This document shows, one piece after another, positions 63,033 to 64,000 of a stretch of DNA of 64,000 nt. The stretch is taken from assembly GCF_000055945.1 (NCBI RefSeq), contig NC_008014.1:1-64000 (forward strand), in the 5' to 3' direction. This DNA is from Lawsonia intracellularis PHE/MN1-00 (lineage in GTDB: Bacteria; Desulfobacterota; Desulfovibrionia; Desulfovibrionales; Desulfovibrionaceae). The notes under the pieces are model-generated. The model saw only the letters and a program-made list of their open reading frames with translations, was not told the DNA's origin and did no database searches. Both the position numbers and the translations under genes were made by a program. Each line of letters opens with the position of its first letter. Positions within the stretch are counted from its first letter, which is position 1.

Positions 63033-64000
63033 TTAAAACGTGTACAAAAAGTTACACTGTGTTTGTATATAAAAAATATTTTTCATATTATGTAATGTAA
63101 AACAATTCCTTGCATGTATAGTGAGCACATCATTAATAGTGTACTCAAAAGAGATACCAGTTTCACTATAGATATCGTTTTTTTTGTAACCTTGTAGATA
63201 TGATTTATACAGAGGTTTAGATTGTAGCAGCGATGATATATTTAATATATTTAGGTTCTGTTGTCTATAATTTTTTTCAAACCAAAACTGAATTGAAGAA
63301 AAATCTTTAATTTTACTGTAAAGACAAAGACCTATAACATGATCATATACACTTTCTTTATGTTTATCTGATAGATAGAAAAACGGACTTAATTCTTTAT
63401 AGTAACTATTTGATGTTCCTACTACATATGATGAGCCAATATATGGCATTAGAGAATGTTCAGATCCTAAAGGTATCTTGTACCCTAACTGAGCTAATAC
63501 TCCACTAAACCTGACTGGTATACTTTTTTTCTTGGTTATATTAAATGGCATTGATTGTATGGTATGCATTTGCCCCCAGTAATGAGCACCCATGACACAA
63601 CCTGTTAGACCACACTTATTTTTACCCCAAGAAAGTGTAGCAAGCAGTCCTTTTATCTGTACTTTTGCTGCTATAGATGAAAGTATACCATTGTGTATTT
63701 TAGAATTATACTTGTTATGATCATACCCTAAACCAAGAGTTATGTTTGAAATTGTATTTGAAACATAACTTCTCTTTCTAGTTTGTGGTCTTGTTGATAT
63801 ACAGAAAGGACAATCCTTCATCATTCCAAGCATAGACTGCATCCTCTTATCACTTAAGGGTATGTTTGGGATTACTGTAACCCCCTTATCTTTTTTTATG
63901 CGTCCTGTACTTGTTCTTTCAAGAGTATTAAAAAACTTCTCATCTATATGGTTAGATAATTTATCAGATAGATTATTTGTTATTGTTGTTGCTAACTGCT
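63033..64000 (-). CDS. Autotransporter, 5' end outside the window (partial)
   Basis: The reading frame is open from the window edge to the stop at 63033, so the start lies beyond 64000. At the edge the passenger or linker reads NNLSDKLSNHIDEKF, then TLERTSTGRIKKDKGVTVIP. The barrel begins at about NTISNITLGLGYDHNKY and shows AHYWGQMHTIQSM, GVLAQLGYKIPLGSE and PYIGSSYVVG, ending NFLYTF. It is a fourth intact-looking barrel of the same family. An internal ATG at 63842 is not the real start. Confidence 0.8.
   Translation of the reverse strand, partial: QLATTITNNLSDKLSNHIDEKFFNTLERTSTGRIKKDKGVTVIPNIPLSDKRMQSMLGMMKDCPFCISTRPQTRKRSYVSNTISNITLGLGYDHNKYNSKIHNGILSSIAAKVQIKGLLATLSWGKNKCGLTGCVMGAHYWGQMHTIQSMPFNITKKKSIPVRFSGVLAQLGYKIPLGSEHSLMPYIGSSYVVGTSNSYYKELSPFFYLSDKHKESVYDHVIGLCLYSKIKDFSSIQFWFEKNYRQQNLNILNISSLLQSKPLYKSYLQGYKKNDIYSETGISFEYTINDVLTIHARNCFTLHNMKNIFYIQTQCNFLYTF

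Overview
The window is AT-rich (by eye roughly 30% G+C) bacterial DNA. It combines a large surface-polysaccharide region, pieces of a Mu-like prophage and a tandem family of autotransporters. The gene content suggests a host-restricted Desulfovibrionaceae-type bacterium such as Lawsonia intracellularis. That is an inference from base composition, the autotransporters and Desulfovibrio-like Mu prophage genes; no marker gene here proves it. I see no rRNA, tRNA or CRISPR array.

Region 1 (1-3.6 kb) holds a perfect 52-nt palindrome, a tyrosine recombinase, a frameshifted SAM methyltransferase and an orphan phage capsid-like gene. Region 2 (3.7-11.2 kb, + strand) holds GT4, RmlC, an ABC-2 polysaccharide export permease, GT2, a WbsX-GT4 fusion and a methyltransferase. 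Region 3 (11.3-31.9 kb, - strand) holds three very large paralogous membrane glycosyltransferase-like genes, the third broken. It also holds a complete GDP-D-glycero-D-manno-heptose set (transaldolase, GmhA-, HddA-, GmhB- and HddC-like), a nucleotide-sugar dehydrogenase relative without its catalytic Cys, an SDR, a Gfo/Idh oxidoreductase, an LPG-synthase-type flippase-like protein, a sugar epimerase and a DPM1-like GT2. Together these could make, modify, polymerise and export a heptose-containing glycan.

Region 4 (32.4-45.9 kb) holds Mu-like late genes on the - strand: endolysin, Rz with an embedded Rz1, a gp25-like gene, small and large terminase, and much further on a tail fibre with its chaperone. 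Head and tail genes are absent. In their place, on the opposite strand, sits an AlgI/AlgJ-type O-acetylation cassette of three AlgJ-like proteins and one MBOAT acyltransferase, plus an XRE-type regulator.

Region 5 (46.8-64 kb) is an autotransporter array: one 1607-aa Ser/Asn/His-rich protein, three complete smaller paralogs, one partial gene at the right edge and one decayed copy at 58.2-60.2 kb. A GT4 gene is inserted between the first and second members.

A theme running through the window is that several broken genes are interrupted near homopolymers or (TA)n tracts: the methyltransferase, the third large glycosyltransferase, the second AlgJ-like gene and the terminase. Where checked by hand, the reading frame resumes after a small indel. 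This could reflect ordinary decay, phase variation of surface-glycan genes, or slippage at the tracts; sequence alone does not separate these.
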